Shown here: in pieces, positions 24,760-32,284 of the stretch
How the letters are laid out: each line of letters opens with the position of its first letter
Numbering within the stretch: position 1 is the first letter of the stretch
Assembly: GCA_003599195.1 (NCBI GenBank)
Contig: QZIZ01000019.1
Span: 1 to 64,000, forward strand
Length of the DNA: 64,000 bases
Direction of reading: 5' to 3'
Origin: Deltaproteobacteria bacterium
GTDB lineage: Bacteria; Desulfobacterota; Desulfobaccia; Desulfobaccales; 0-14-0-80-60-11
Notes under the pieces: generated by a model
What the model was told of the DNA's origin: nothing
The model's database searches: none
Seen by the model: the letters and a program-made list of their open reading frames with translations, nothing else
Position numbers and translations under genes: made by a program

Positions 24760-25599
24760 TCACGCTCCGCCCGGAGCGCACTCCACCACTTTAGGCTCCT
24801 CCACTTGGACCGCCTGGGTGGCGATCATCGCCTGCGCCCGCGCATCCACCAGTTTTTCCCCGTAAAACATGGCCCCTTCGGTGTAGGGAGAGGTCTTGAA
24901 GCCGGTGTAGGCCCTCAGGCCCGCCCGGTGGAAGCCCGCTTTCAGCAGCAGCGCCAGGAAGTCCCTTCCCGGCAGGGCGCCGCCGATTCACTGGTACCAG
25001 TTTTCAATCTTCCCCGCCTTATCCGGGGGGAGTTCCGCCACCAGCACCATGTCCGCCAACATGAGGCGGCCCCCGGGCTTCAGCACCCGGTGGGCCTCTA
25101 ACAAAGCCTTTTCCTTGTCCAGGGTAAGGTTAAAGACGCCGTTGGAGATGACTGCGTCGAACTCGTTATCCGGGAAAGGCAGGGATTCGGCCTCCGCCAA
25201 CTGAAAAGTGACATTTGTTAGGCCCAGGACAGAGAGGTTGGCTTTAGCCTTGTCTATCATGGCCTGGGTCACGTCAACGCCCGCCACCCGGCCCTCCGGC
25301 CCCGCCATCTTCGCCGCCAGAAGCGAGTCCAGCCCCGCGCCGCAGCCGATGTCCAGGACTGCGTCCCCGGGGTGGATAGGCCCCAGGCTGAAGGGGTTGC
25401 CCACCCCGCAGAAGGAGTCGATAAGGGCGGCCGGAAAATCCCGGAGCAGGTCCAGGGGGTAACCCTGCTGCTTCAGCCCTTCCAGGCCGGTGGGGTACCT
25501 GAAGCATGAAGCCGCGCCCGCGGCCGCCACCTGGGAGTATTTGCTCTTGATGCTCTCCCGGATCAGGGTGATATCTTTTTCGGTCAGATTAGATTCCAT
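24760..25599 (-). CDS. arsM: Arsenite methyltransferase-like selenoprotein (ArsM with in-frame UGA)
   Basis: The track stops this gene at TGA (24988-24990), but the frame continues 75 codons to TGA at 24760, giving 279 residues. The N-terminal 203 residues are a methyltransferase (DIGCGAGLDSLLAA, AEAESLPFPDNEFDAVISNGVFNL, RVLKPGGRLMLADMV). The UGA reads NWYQ-U-IGGALPGRDF, exactly where ArsM proteins have the arsenic-binding Cys (W..C..GAL), and the remainder (LLKAGFHRAGLRAYTGFKTSPYTEGAMFYGEKL) is the normal ArsM C-terminal part. It would methylate As(III), or a related thiophile, with Sec as a ligand. Selenocysteine variants of ArsM are known in anaerobes. Confidence 0.85.
24957..24969 (-). 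promoter_or_regulatory. Candidate SECIS hairpin in the arsM-like gene
   Basis: On the coding strand GGAAG and CTTCC pair around GGA, starting 18 bases after the UGA. The position fits a bacterial SECIS; the loop is short but G-rich. Confidence 0.5.
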
Positions 25600-25607
25600 A
25601 ATATTTA

Positions 25608-25650
25608 CCTAAAGTCGCGCCTTTCTTTGCGCCTTGGCGTCTTTGCGTGA
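25608..25650. repeat. Intergenic repeat, family B (inverted single arm)
   Basis: Contains TTTGCGCCTTGGCGTCTTTGCGTGAGA, the reverse complement of the unit at 10756-10793. It lies between the arsM-like gene and a flavin reductase gene. Confidence 0.6.
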
Positions 25651-25661
25651 GAACTATCTTT

Positions 25662-26228
25662 TCACAGTTCCTTCCCGATGGAGAAGGCCTTGCCCAGATA
25701 TTGGCCGATCCCGTGGTAGGTGCGGATTTCCGGGCCGAAGACAATGGGCTTCACCTTCTCGATGTCCGCCATGCCCTTCTCCCCCAGCACGCTGTCATCG
25801 GCCTTGACGTCCAGGACTTCGCCGATGAACTGGGTGTGCAGGCCGATTTCGATGGTGTGGATTACTTTGCATTCCAGGACCAGGGGAAATTCCTGCACAT
25901 AGGGCGCGTCCACCAGGCCGCTTTTCACCGGCGTCAGCCCGGCCGCGGTGAACTTGTTCCCGGCCTTGCCGGAGGCGATGCCGCAATAATCGGCTTCCTT
26001 GACGTAAGCTTCCGGGGGGATGCTGACGGTGAAGGCCTTTTTCAGCATCAGGTTGCCGTAAGTGTAGGTGGCTTTCCGCAGCGAGACCCCGACGCAGGGC
26101 GGCTGGGAGCAGACGATCCCGGCCCAGGCCGCGGTCATGATATTGGGTGTGCCCGCCGCGTCATAAGTCCCCACCAGCCACACCGGGGTGGGGAAGGCCA
26201 GGGTCTTGGGACCCAGGGATTTTTTCAT
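25662..26228 (-). CDS. Flavin reductase / flavoredoxin family protein
   Basis: FMN-binding split-barrel protein of 188 residues: PTPVWLVGTYDAAGTPNIMTAAWAG at the N-terminus, VGVSLRKATYTYGNLMLKKAFTVSIPPE in the middle, and LVLECKVIHTIEIGLHTQFIGEVLDVKAD near the end are standard for flavoredoxin-like reductases of sulfate reducers. It probably transfers electrons via bound FMN. It is downstream of nothing obvious and divergent from the ALDH gene. Confidence 0.88.
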   Translation of the reverse strand: MKKSLGPKTLAFPTPVWLVGTYDAAGTPNIMTAAWAGIVCSQPPCVGVSLRKATYTYGNLMLKKAFTVSIPPEAYVKEADYCGIASGKAGNKFTAAGLTPVKSGLVDAPYVQEFPLVLECKVIHTIEIGLHTQFIGEVLDVKADDSVLGEKGMADIEKVKPIVFGPEIRTYHGIGQYLGKAFSIGKEL

Positions 26229-26242
26229 GAACAGCTCCTCCT

Positions 26243-26303
26243 TCAGGGGTCAGGGGGTCAGGGGTCAGGGGTCAGTAATCAGTAATCAGTGGTCAGTGGT
26301 CAG
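26243..26303. repeat. Degenerate tandem repeat, family A (copy 2)
   Basis: Tandem GGGGTCA units pass into CAGTAATCAGTAATCAGTGG units, as in the block after cobU. It lies between divergent genes, so it would be in a promoter region. Confidence 0.7.
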
Positions 26304-26432
26304 AATAGCAGTTATTTTCCAGATAATCATTTATTACAGGGCCTTTAGATAAAAAGGTAAGGCGGACGAGGGAAAATGCAACCTGGCGTCTTGAGTATAT
26401 CTGCGGCGGGGTTTTTGTGCTATTTATAAAAT

Positions 26433-27617
26433 ATGGACCCTGAAATGGATAAGCGTTTACAGCTATTGCAACAATTGGCCTCCCGTCTGGCGCAGCGCCG
26501 GGCGGACCTGGTGGCCGCGGCCGGGGAGGATACCGGCGCGCCCAGCCGCATTGCCGGGATCGAAGTGGACCTGGCCGTGGAGCACCTCCGAACCATGGAA
26601 GTGGAGGTCCCCTATATCCAGGGCAAATCCCCTTACGGCACGGTGGCCGCCATCTTCCCCTACGACGCGGCGCCGGTGATGCTGGCCCGGGTGGGCGGAG
26701 CCGCGATTTTGGGGGGGAACCGCTTCCGGTTCAGTTTTTCCTCCGTCACTCCCTTGACGGCCCGGGTCATCTCCGAGGTGGTGGCCCCTTTTCCGGAATT
26801 TGAGGCGGTGGCGAGCCTGGACAACCGCGCCTTCGGGGAGCAGTGCGTCCGGGACCCATCCGTGCGGGTGCTCTTCATCTCCGGGGGCGGGGAGGTGGGC
26901 CAGGTTTACGCAGGCCAGGCCCAGGCCTTCGACAAGCTCTTTTTCGCGGGTCCCAGCGGCCTGCCCCCGGCCATCCTGTTCAAGGACGCGCCCCTGGAGA
27001 AGGCCGTGCCTTTTGTGATTAAAAGGGCCTTCATCAACGGCGGGCAGTACTGCACCACCCTGAAGCGGGCTTACATCCACCGGGAAATTTTTGCCGCAGC
27101 TAAAAAGCTGATCCTGGAACAGATGCAGGAAATCCGGGTGGGTAACCCTCAAGACCCCTTGACCTGGATCGGCCCCATCAAGGTGGCCCGCACCCGGGCC
27201 TTGCTGGAGCGGGCCCTGGCCGCGCTGGGGGAGCCCGAATTCCTGGTCCCCTGCCAACGCAACGGGGAATGGCAGGGTCCCTTCCTGGTGGAAACTACGG
27301 AGCCGCCGGATGTGGAATTATTCGGGCCCTTTCTGGCCCTGGTCCCGGTGGACAGCAATGAGGAAGCCGTCACCCGGGTTTTGGCCAGCCGCTACCCCTT
27401 CCTGGTGAGCTGGTTCGGCACTGCGCCGCCGGGGGCCAAAGAGGCTTTTGTCAAAACCTTCGGCATGGTCTACGACAACCCGGATTTCCTCTTCACCCCC
27501 ATGCGCCTCCCCTTCGGCGGCAGAGGGGCCAGCGGCTGGATTCTGGAGAAGACCGGCGGCGAACTGGTGAAAAGGGACGGAGCGTTTATCTACAGCGCGG
27601 AGTTGGTGCGCGGCTAA
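26433..27617 (+). CDS. Divergent aldehyde dehydrogenase-family protein
   Basis: The 394-residue protein follows the ALDH fold: coenzyme region GTVAAIFPYDAAPVMLARVGGAAILGGN, SVRVLFISGGGEVG, and the nucleophile Cys in FINGGQYCTTLKRAYIH. It is shorter than usual (about 480), and at the LELGGK position, which supplies the general-base Glu, it reads LFFAGPSG, so the Glu is missing. It ends PFGGRGASGW as many ALDHs do. It could act on acyl substrates differently from classical ALDHs or be non-oxidising; the substrate is unknown. Confidence 0.75.
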   Translation: MDPEMDKRLQLLQQLASRLAQRRADLVAAAGEDTGAPSRIAGIEVDLAVEHLRTMEVEVPYIQGKSPYGTVAAIFPYDAAPVMLARVGGAAILGGNRFRFSFSSVTPLTARVISEVVAPFPEFEAVASLDNRAFGEQCVRDPSVRVLFISGGGEVGQVYAGQAQAFDKLFFAGPSGLPPAILFKDAPLEKAVPFVIKRAFINGGQYCTTLKRAYIHREIFAAAKKLILEQMQEIRVGNPQDPLTWIGPIKVARTRALLERALAALGEPEFLVPCQRNGEWQGPFLVETTEPPDVELFGPFLALVPVDSNEEAVTRVLASRYPFLVSWFGTAPPGAKEAFVKTFGMVYDNPDFLFTPMRLPFGGRGASGWILEKTGGELVKRDGAFIYSAELVRG

Positions 27618-27618
27618 G

Positions 27619-27742
27619 GTAGGGTGCGTTTTACGCACCAACAATTCAGATGCAGTGTCGCAGTAAAAGATAATAAACGCTGTCAGAAACCTTGCGTTCG
27701 CCCGGATGCAGATAGGCGAGCACAAGGTTCGCCCCTACGCAA
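27619..27742. repeat. Repeat-like intergenic sequence before endonuclease V
   Basis: Contains the short dyad GGTGCGTTTTACGCACC (27623-27639) and a pair of inverted segments CTTGCGTTCGCC and GGCGAGCACAAGG, both common intergenic repeat types. The endonuclease V reading frame happens to be open through it. Confidence 0.45.
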
Positions 27743-27746
27743 AATC

Positions 27747-28460
27747 ATGCTTTCCCAAGACTGGCCCCAAACTTATCAAGAAGCGGTGGCTCTTCAGGAA
27801 ACCCTGCGCGGACAAGTCCGCCTCATCCCCCTGCCCCGCGCCCCCCGGTTCGTGGCCGGCGCGGACGCCATTGCTGACCGGGCGGACCGCCGCATCTTCG
27901 GGGGCATCGCGGTTTATTCTTATCCGGAGCTGGAGTTGGTGGAAGAGGCGGGCGCGGCCGGGGTCTGCCCTTTCCCTTACCGCACGGGGCTTTTAAGCTT
28001 CCGGGAGGTCCCCATCCTGGCAGCGGCCTTTGAAAAACTTAAGCAGCGTCCGGACGTGATCCTGGTGGACGGCCAGGGCATCGCCCACCCCCGGGGTTTG
28101 GGATTGGCCACGCATCTGGGTTTGGCGCTGGAGGTCCCCACCATCGGCGTGGCCAAAAGCCGCCTGGTGGGTGCAGGCGAGGAGCCGGGAACGGAAAGGG
28201 GCGCGGCCAGCCCCCTGATTTGGCAAGGCCAGGCGGTGGGACTGATCCTGCGGACGCAAACCGGGAAAAAGCCCTTCTATCTCTCCCCCGGGCACCTGAT
28301 TACCTTGGCGGAAAGCCGGGAGATAGTGATGGGCTGTGTCCAGAGATACCGCAGCCCGGCGCCGCTGCGGCAGGCGGACGGCTTGAGCCGCCGCCTCAGG
28401 TCAGCAGAGTCGGACCCGGAAGAGACCCGGCGCGCAACGACGCCGGATAAGTGGAATTAA
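27747..28460 (+). CDS. nfi: Endonuclease V (deoxyinosine 3'-endonuclease)
   Basis: DNA repair nuclease cutting near deaminated adenine. The 237-residue protein shows the three acidic catalytic positions in context: GADAI (Asp), SFREVP (Glu) and LVDGQGIAHPRGLGLATHLG (Asp), followed by PTIGVAKSRLVG. I start it at 27747 because the longer ORF reads through repeat sequence; the ribosome site is weak. The C-terminal 30 residues (SRRLRSAESDPEETRRATTP) look like a charged extension. Confidence 0.9.
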   Translation: MLSQDWPQTYQEAVALQETLRGQVRLIPLPRAPRFVAGADAIADRADRRIFGGIAVYSYPELELVEEAGAAGVCPFPYRTGLLSFREVPILAAAFEKLKQRPDVILVDGQGIAHPRGLGLATHLGLALEVPTIGVAKSRLVGAGEEPGTERGAASPLIWQGQAVGLILRTQTGKKPFYLSPGHLITLAESREIVMGCVQRYRSPAPLRQADGLSRRLRSAESDPEETRRATTPDKWN

Positions 28461-28611
28461 AAAGCCGCTCCCGGTACTGCGGGCAGATTGGACTAGAACA
28501 ATTGCGGCAATGCTCTTTTCCCGAATCCCACTCCCGCCACAGGCATTGGCGGCAGGCCCCCGTGATGTTGCTCTTTAAGCAGATGATCCCCACATCCCCA
28601 AAGTCAACCAT
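28396..28611 (-). CDS. Small Cys-rich protein (possible zinc finger), overlapping nfi end
   Basis: The 71-residue ORF has CRQCLWREWDSGKEHCRNCSSPICPQYR plus an upstream Cys, a spacing typical of a small metal-binding finger. It overlaps the last 65 bases of nfi on the other strand and has only a weak AGG upstream. The Cys/Trp pattern makes it more likely real than a shadow, but this is uncertain. Confidence 0.4.
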   Translation of the reverse strand: MVDFGDVGIICLKSNITGACRQCLWREWDSGKEHCRNCSSPICPQYRERLFNSTYPASLRAGSLPGPTLLT

Positions 28612-28699
28612 TGTTGTTGTACCTAGAAGAAATAATGTCTATGATTAAATAACGGCTATACCACCAATAAACTAAAATCAATTTTCTGTCAATTTATTT

Positions 28700-29158
28700 T
28701 CAGAAAAAATCTGTTTTCTGGAAGACCAGGGGCCTGGCCTCGGGTCGCAGAATTTTGGCCTCCACCACTTCCCCCACGAATAGCGTGTGATCCCCAGCGG
28801 CATGGGTGGATACAAGTTTCATATCCAGATAGGCGTAAGCCTGCCGTAAGATCGGGGCTCCGGTGGCGGCGGTGATCCATTCCAATCCCGCCAATTTATC
28901 CACTTTGCGGCCGCTTTTGTATCCGAACCGTTTCCCCAAGTCCACCTGTTCCGATGTCAAAACATTGACAGCAAAGATACCGCTTTCTTTGACGAGGTCG
29001 TGGGTATATCGGGGCGGGGCGATGGAAACTGTGACCAGGAGGGGGTGCAAAGACACCTGGGAGACCCAGGCCGCAGTCATGCCGTTGACTTTTTCCCCCA
29101 CTCGGGTGGTGACCACGTAGACCCCGTGCACCAGGGCGGCAAAGGCTACGTCCTGCAT
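28700..29158 (-). CDS. Flavin reductase-like FMN-binding protein
   Basis: The 152-residue split-barrel protein has GVYVVTTRVGEKVNGMTAAWVSQVSLHPLLVTVSIAPPRYTHDLVKESGIFAVNVL, characteristic of the flavin reductase domain found in high-molecular-weight rubredoxins and stand-alone NADH:FMN reductases. GGAGG is 4 bases before the ATG. Probable partners are rubredoxin-type or flavodiiron proteins elsewhere. Confidence 0.88.
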   Translation of the reverse strand: MQDVAFAALVHGVYVVTTRVGEKVNGMTAAWVSQVSLHPLLVTVSIAPPRYTHDLVKESGIFAVNVLTSEQVDLGKRFGYKSGRKVDKLAGLEWITAATGAPILRQAYAYLDMKLVSTHAAGDHTLFVGEVVEAKILRPEARPLVFQKTDFF

Positions 29159-29226
29159 ACACCCTCCAAAGAACGGTTTACGGTCTCCGGTTTTCGATAA
29201 AAAAGCCGGAAAGCAGCATGGTTGGG

Positions 29227-29421
29227 TTAACCGGACCGGCCCTCTTGAACATCATTCTCCGGGGGGTAACCGGGGTCGTCCGAGACCTCCAGCCATTCAT
29301 CGCATACCCAGAACTGTCCGGCGCCCCGGTCGATGCGGGTGCAGGTGCCCTTGTGCTTGTCGGACCAGAAGCGGCAGGTGCGGCAGACCTTCATGGCAGA
29401 TTTCTTTTTTTTCGGATTCAT
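29227..29421 (-). CDS. Small CxxC protein, probable zinc-binding
   Basis: The 64-residue ORF (possible inner start at MKVCRTCRFW, 29394) carries CRTCRFWSDKHKGTCTRID...FWVCDEW, four Cys arranged as in short zinc-binding proteins of anaerobes. The tail is acidic. The Shine-Dalgarno is weak for either start. It lies 68 bases from the flavin reductase start, on the same strand and upstream, so the two may be co-transcribed. Confidence 0.6.
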   Translation of the reverse strand: MNPKKKKSAMKVCRTCRFWSDKHKGTCTRIDRGAGQFWVCDEWLEVSDDPGYPPENDVQEGRSG

Positions 29422-29529
29422 GGAAAGGTAAAGTTTCGGGAGTGATAGTCCCCGCCCGCTTAAGGGCAGGGTGTGCCGGGAGGAGGCGCATAACCCGCCC
29501 CGGCTTGAGTTATCGTAGATTTATCCGCG

Positions 29530-30546
29530 TCAAAGGTCAAGGCGGAAATGGTCGAACCCTTCTCCGGCGATCTCTTTCTCCCCTTCCGGGGTGGCCAGCC
29601 AAACCCCGGTCCCGGGGATAATTTCTCCTAAAGAGAGAGGCCGCGGCAATCCGGCCCGGTCAAAGGCCTGGAAAAGGGCCCCGGTCTTCTCAGGTGGCGA
29701 GGTAAAGAGCAACTGATAATCTTCCCCTCCTTTCAGGGCTAGATCCAGGGGGTCCAGACCCAGCAAAGGGGCCGCAGCCCGCACCCGGGGCGAGACCGGC
29801 GCGCCCGCGGCCGGAATTTTCGCCCCCACGCCGCTGGCCCGGCAGACATGGCCCAGGTCCGTGGCCACGCCGTCGGAAAGATCAATGAGTGCGCTAGCCA
29901 ATTTTTCCCCGGCCAGAATCCGGCCCGCCCGGAGTTGGGGCCGAGGGGCCAGGTGGCCTTGGGCCAGGGCCTCTTTAAGCTGCGGCTCCAGGGTCACACC
30001 CCGCTTTAGCATCTCCAGGCCTGCGGCCGCTTCTCCCAAAGGGCCGGTGACGTAGACGCGGTCTCCAACCTGCGCCCCCCGGCGTCGGAGCATTTCCATC
30101 TTGGGGACCCGGCCCAAAAGGGAAATAGTTACCATGACGCCTTTGGGGGAAGCCACGGTATCGCCGCCGATCACGGCCACCCCGTATTCCCCGGCGGTCC
30201 GGGCCAACCCTTCTCCCAGGGCCAGGGCCCCCGCAGGGTCTTGGCCCTTGGGCCACCCCAGGGAGAGCAGGGCATAAAGGGGCTCTCCCCCCATGGCCGC
30301 GATATCGCTCAGGTTTACCGCCAGGGCCTTGTAACCCAACTGGGATAAAGAGAAATAAGCCAGATCGAAATGCACCCCCTCCAACAGGGTGTCCACGGTC
30401 CACAGGAGGTAGTCGGGTCCGGCCACGGCCAGGGCCGCGCAGTCGTCCCCGATCCCTACGGCCACTGCCGCCGGAGGCGGCCCGAAGATGCGGCTTAAGG
30501 CATTGATGAGCGCCGGTTCCCCGGTTAAAGGCTTTTCGGGGGGCAT
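29530..30546 (-). CDS. thiL: Thiamine-monophosphate kinase
   Basis: Phosphorylates thiamine phosphate to thiamine diphosphate. The 338-residue protein belongs to the PurM/SelD/ThiL superfamily and shows GIGDDCAALAV, the TVDTLLEGVHF metal/ATP segment, KALAVNLSDIAAMGG, VIGGDTVAS, LIDLSDGVATDLGHVCRAS and LKGGEDYQLLFT, which are ThiL rather than SelD features (no Sec/Cys-containing N-terminal loop). It is monocistronic here. Confidence 0.95.
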   Translation of the reverse strand: MPPEKPLTGEPALINALSRIFGPPPAAVAVGIGDDCAALAVAGPDYLLWTVDTLLEGVHFDLAYFSLSQLGYKALAVNLSDIAAMGGEPLYALLSLGWPKGQDPAGALALGEGLARTAGEYGVAVIGGDTVASPKGVMVTISLLGRVPKMEMLRRRGAQVGDRVYVTGPLGEAAAGLEMLKRGVTLEPQLKEALAQGHLAPRPQLRAGRILAGEKLASALIDLSDGVATDLGHVCRASGVGAKIPAAGAPVSPRVRAAAPLLGLDPLDLALKGGEDYQLLFTSPPEKTGALFQAFDRAGLPRPLSLGEIIPGTGVWLATPEGEKEIAGEGFDHFRLDL

Positions 30547-30637
30547 GGTGATTCCTTTTGGAATAAAGATTGCAATAGATTATGTCAGCATCTTCAGGGC
30601 CGCAAGCATTTTTTGGATACAAGTTTTATTAAAGAAA

Positions 30638-30657
30638 AATAGGCACTTCTGCCTATT
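30638..30657. promoter_or_regulatory. TAGGYA-type dyad: AATAGGCA-N4-TGCCTATT
   Basis: A perfect 8-bp inverted repeat with 4-base spacer between divergently placed thiL and the small membrane protein gene, followed by a T-rich stretch. The same geometry recurs at 50941-50960 (one base different). It could be an operator or a weak hairpin. Confidence 0.45.
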
Positions 30658-30780
30658 GTATTTTATTTATTACGATCCATAATTTAGTCAAAGGAAACGA
30701 TCCCCGCTTTTTCCATCAGGCCGGGGCAGTCAAGCCGGAAACCCGTTTTATTAACCAGAGTTTTTTTGGGAGGAACAGTC

Positions 30781-30885
30781 ATGGCCATGATCGCTTTTTA
30801 CGCCGGGCTCTTGATTGGCGGAGTCGCAGGAATGGTGGTTCTTTCCCTGTTATCCATGATCCGTCCCCAAGATCGGGCCCAGTAA
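30781..30885 (+). CDS. 34-residue single-helix membrane protein
   Basis: Not in the ORF track. GGGAGG lies 7 bases before the ATG. The product MAMIAFYAGLLIGGVAGMVVLSLLSMIR then PQDRAQ has one Gly-rich transmembrane helix and a short polar tail, a layout like DUF3789-type miniproteins. The strong ribosome site and clean helix support a real gene. Function unknown. Confidence 0.65.
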   Translation: MAMIAFYAGLLIGGVAGMVVLSLLSMIRPQDRAQ

Positions 30886-30960
30886 GGGGAACTCAAGCCA
30901 CCTCAGCCCCTGGGGAAAATTTGGCAGGTAAGAGGAAAATAGTTCCCCTCCAGACGATTC

Positions 30961-31617
30961 TTAAGCAAAACCCGGCAAGATCTCCAGCAGGTCCCGATGA
31001 TCCTGGAGATGGTATTGGGCTTCCAGCCCCGGGTTTTTGTAGGCTGCAAAAATAACTCCCGCTTGCCTGGAGACCAATAGGTCCACCGGCGCATCCCCGA
31101 TGTACACGGCTTCCTCCGGCTCCACCCGGAAATGCTTCAGGATTTTCAGCAGGCATTCCGGGTGGGGCTTCGGTTGGGCCACGTCATAACTGCTCACCGT
31201 CAGGTCGAAGAGATCTTCCAGCCCCAATTCCTTCAGCACCATGGGCAGGCTTTTGCCCCGGTTGGTGGCGATGGCGGTATGGTATTTAGGGCGCAAGGCC
31301 GCCAGGACCTCCCTGATGTGGGGCTCCAATCTGAGCAAGGACAAAAAGGGCCGGTTGTCTATGTTTAATTGATAGTCCTGGGCCGCCGCCACCCGGGGAG
31401 TGCCCTGGAAGAGAAAATCCACGGCTTCCCTGGCGGTGCAGGACTGGACAAAGTCCAGTTGGCGGGGGGTGATGGGGCCCAGCCCGAATTTTTCCAGGAG
31501 GTGATTGTAAAACGCGGCATTGGCCCGGCGGGAATCGATCAAAACCCCGTCGCAATCGTAGATGACCACCTTGACGGCCGCCAGGCCGGCGCCAGTCCGG
31601 GGGGCGGAACTAACCAC
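30961..31617 (-). CDS. HAD-superfamily phosphatase (phosphoglycolate phosphatase-like)
   Basis: The 218-residue protein has HAD motif I (IYDCDGVLIDS), motif II in TAIATNRG, a Lys in QPKPHPECL and motif IV YIGDAPVDLLVSRQAG, with an alpha-helical cap after motif I, as in Gph-like phosphatases. The start is GTG at 31617; a later start just before VKVVIYD is possible. It lies 54 bases after the TatB-like gene on the same strand, so probably in one unit with tatA-tatB. Confidence 0.85.
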   Translation of the reverse strand: MVSSAPRTGAGLAAVKVVIYDCDGVLIDSRRANAAFYNHLLEKFGLGPITPRQLDFVQSCTAREAVDFLFQGTPRVAAAQDYQLNIDNRPFLSLLRLEPHIREVLAALRPKYHTAIATNRGKSLPMVLKELGLEDLFDLTVSSYDVAQPKPHPECLLKILKHFRVEPEEAVYIGDAPVDLLVSRQAGVIFAAYKNPGLEAQYHLQDHRDLLEILPGFA

Positions 31618-31671
31618 GAAGCGGCAGGCCTGCCCGGGCCTCTAGGGGCGAAATAGAGGAAAGCAAGGCGC

Positions 31672-32268
31672 TCAGGCCGCCGGCCCTCCCTCCGGGAGGC
31701 TGTTCTTCGGAGGCTGCTCCGGAGGTTTGGGGGCTTCCGCCTTTTTCGCCAAAGTGGCGCCGCAGCCGGGACAGAAGAGCAAATCGGCGTCCAGTTTCCG
31801 GGAGCACTGGGGGCAGGTGATCAGCTTAGGGGGCGGAACCGGTTCCCGGGAACGGTAATGGCTCACCCCCGCCACCCGCTGGTGGCCGCAGGCGGGGCAG
31901 AAGAGATGGTCGGGATCCAGATCCCGGTCGCATTGAGGGCAGACATACCAGATCGGCTCTTCATGATCCTCCAACGGCATCTCTTCTTCGTGGCGCTGGC
32001 CGCAATGGGGGCAAAAGGTGAACCTCTGCTCCATGGTGCGGGAGCAATGGGGGCAGGTGAATAACTCGGGCAGCGGCGGAGGCGTCAGCGCCGTCAACGG
32101 GGGATTCAGGGCCTTTTGGTACTGCTGGGTAAAATCGGTGCTGGCCTGGCGTAGCTTGGCCGTCCACTGGGCGATTTTTTGGGCTATCTCCGGCAGTTTC
32201 TCCGGCCCGAAGAGGATCAGGGCCAGGACCAGAAGGAGAATCAGTTGCTCAAAAGAAATGCCGATCAC
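31672..32268 (-). CDS. TatB-like twin-arginine translocase protein with three zinc ribbons
   Basis: Residues 1-55 are a TatB/TatA N-terminus: membrane helix SFEQLILLLVLALILFG, the FGPEKLPEIAQKIAQW hinge and amphipathic helix. Unusually the remaining part carries three zinc ribbons: CPHCSRTMEQRFTFCPHCG, CPQCDRDLDPDHLFCPACG and CPQCSRKLDADLLFCPGCG, then a Pro-rich tail. 198 residues in all. It is 16 bases downstream of the tatA-like gene. The ribbons should face the cytoplasm and might recruit metallo-substrates or chaperones. Confidence 0.85.
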   Translation of the reverse strand: MIGISFEQLILLLVLALILFGPEKLPEIAQKIAQWTAKLRQASTDFTQQYQKALNPPLTALTPPPLPELFTCPHCSRTMEQRFTFCPHCGQRHEEEMPLEDHEEPIWYVCPQCDRDLDPDHLFCPACGHQRVAGVSHYRSREPVPPPKLITCPQCSRKLDADLLFCPGCGATLAKKAEAPKPPEQPPKNSLPEGGPAA

Positions 32269-32284
32269 ACGCCACCCGCAGCAA

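Noticed and set aside
29530-30546. selD (selenophosphate synthetase) as part of the Sec machinery
   Set aside because: The motifs fit ThiL (LKGGEDYQLLFT, AAMGG) and there is no SelD-type N-terminal Cys/Sec loop.
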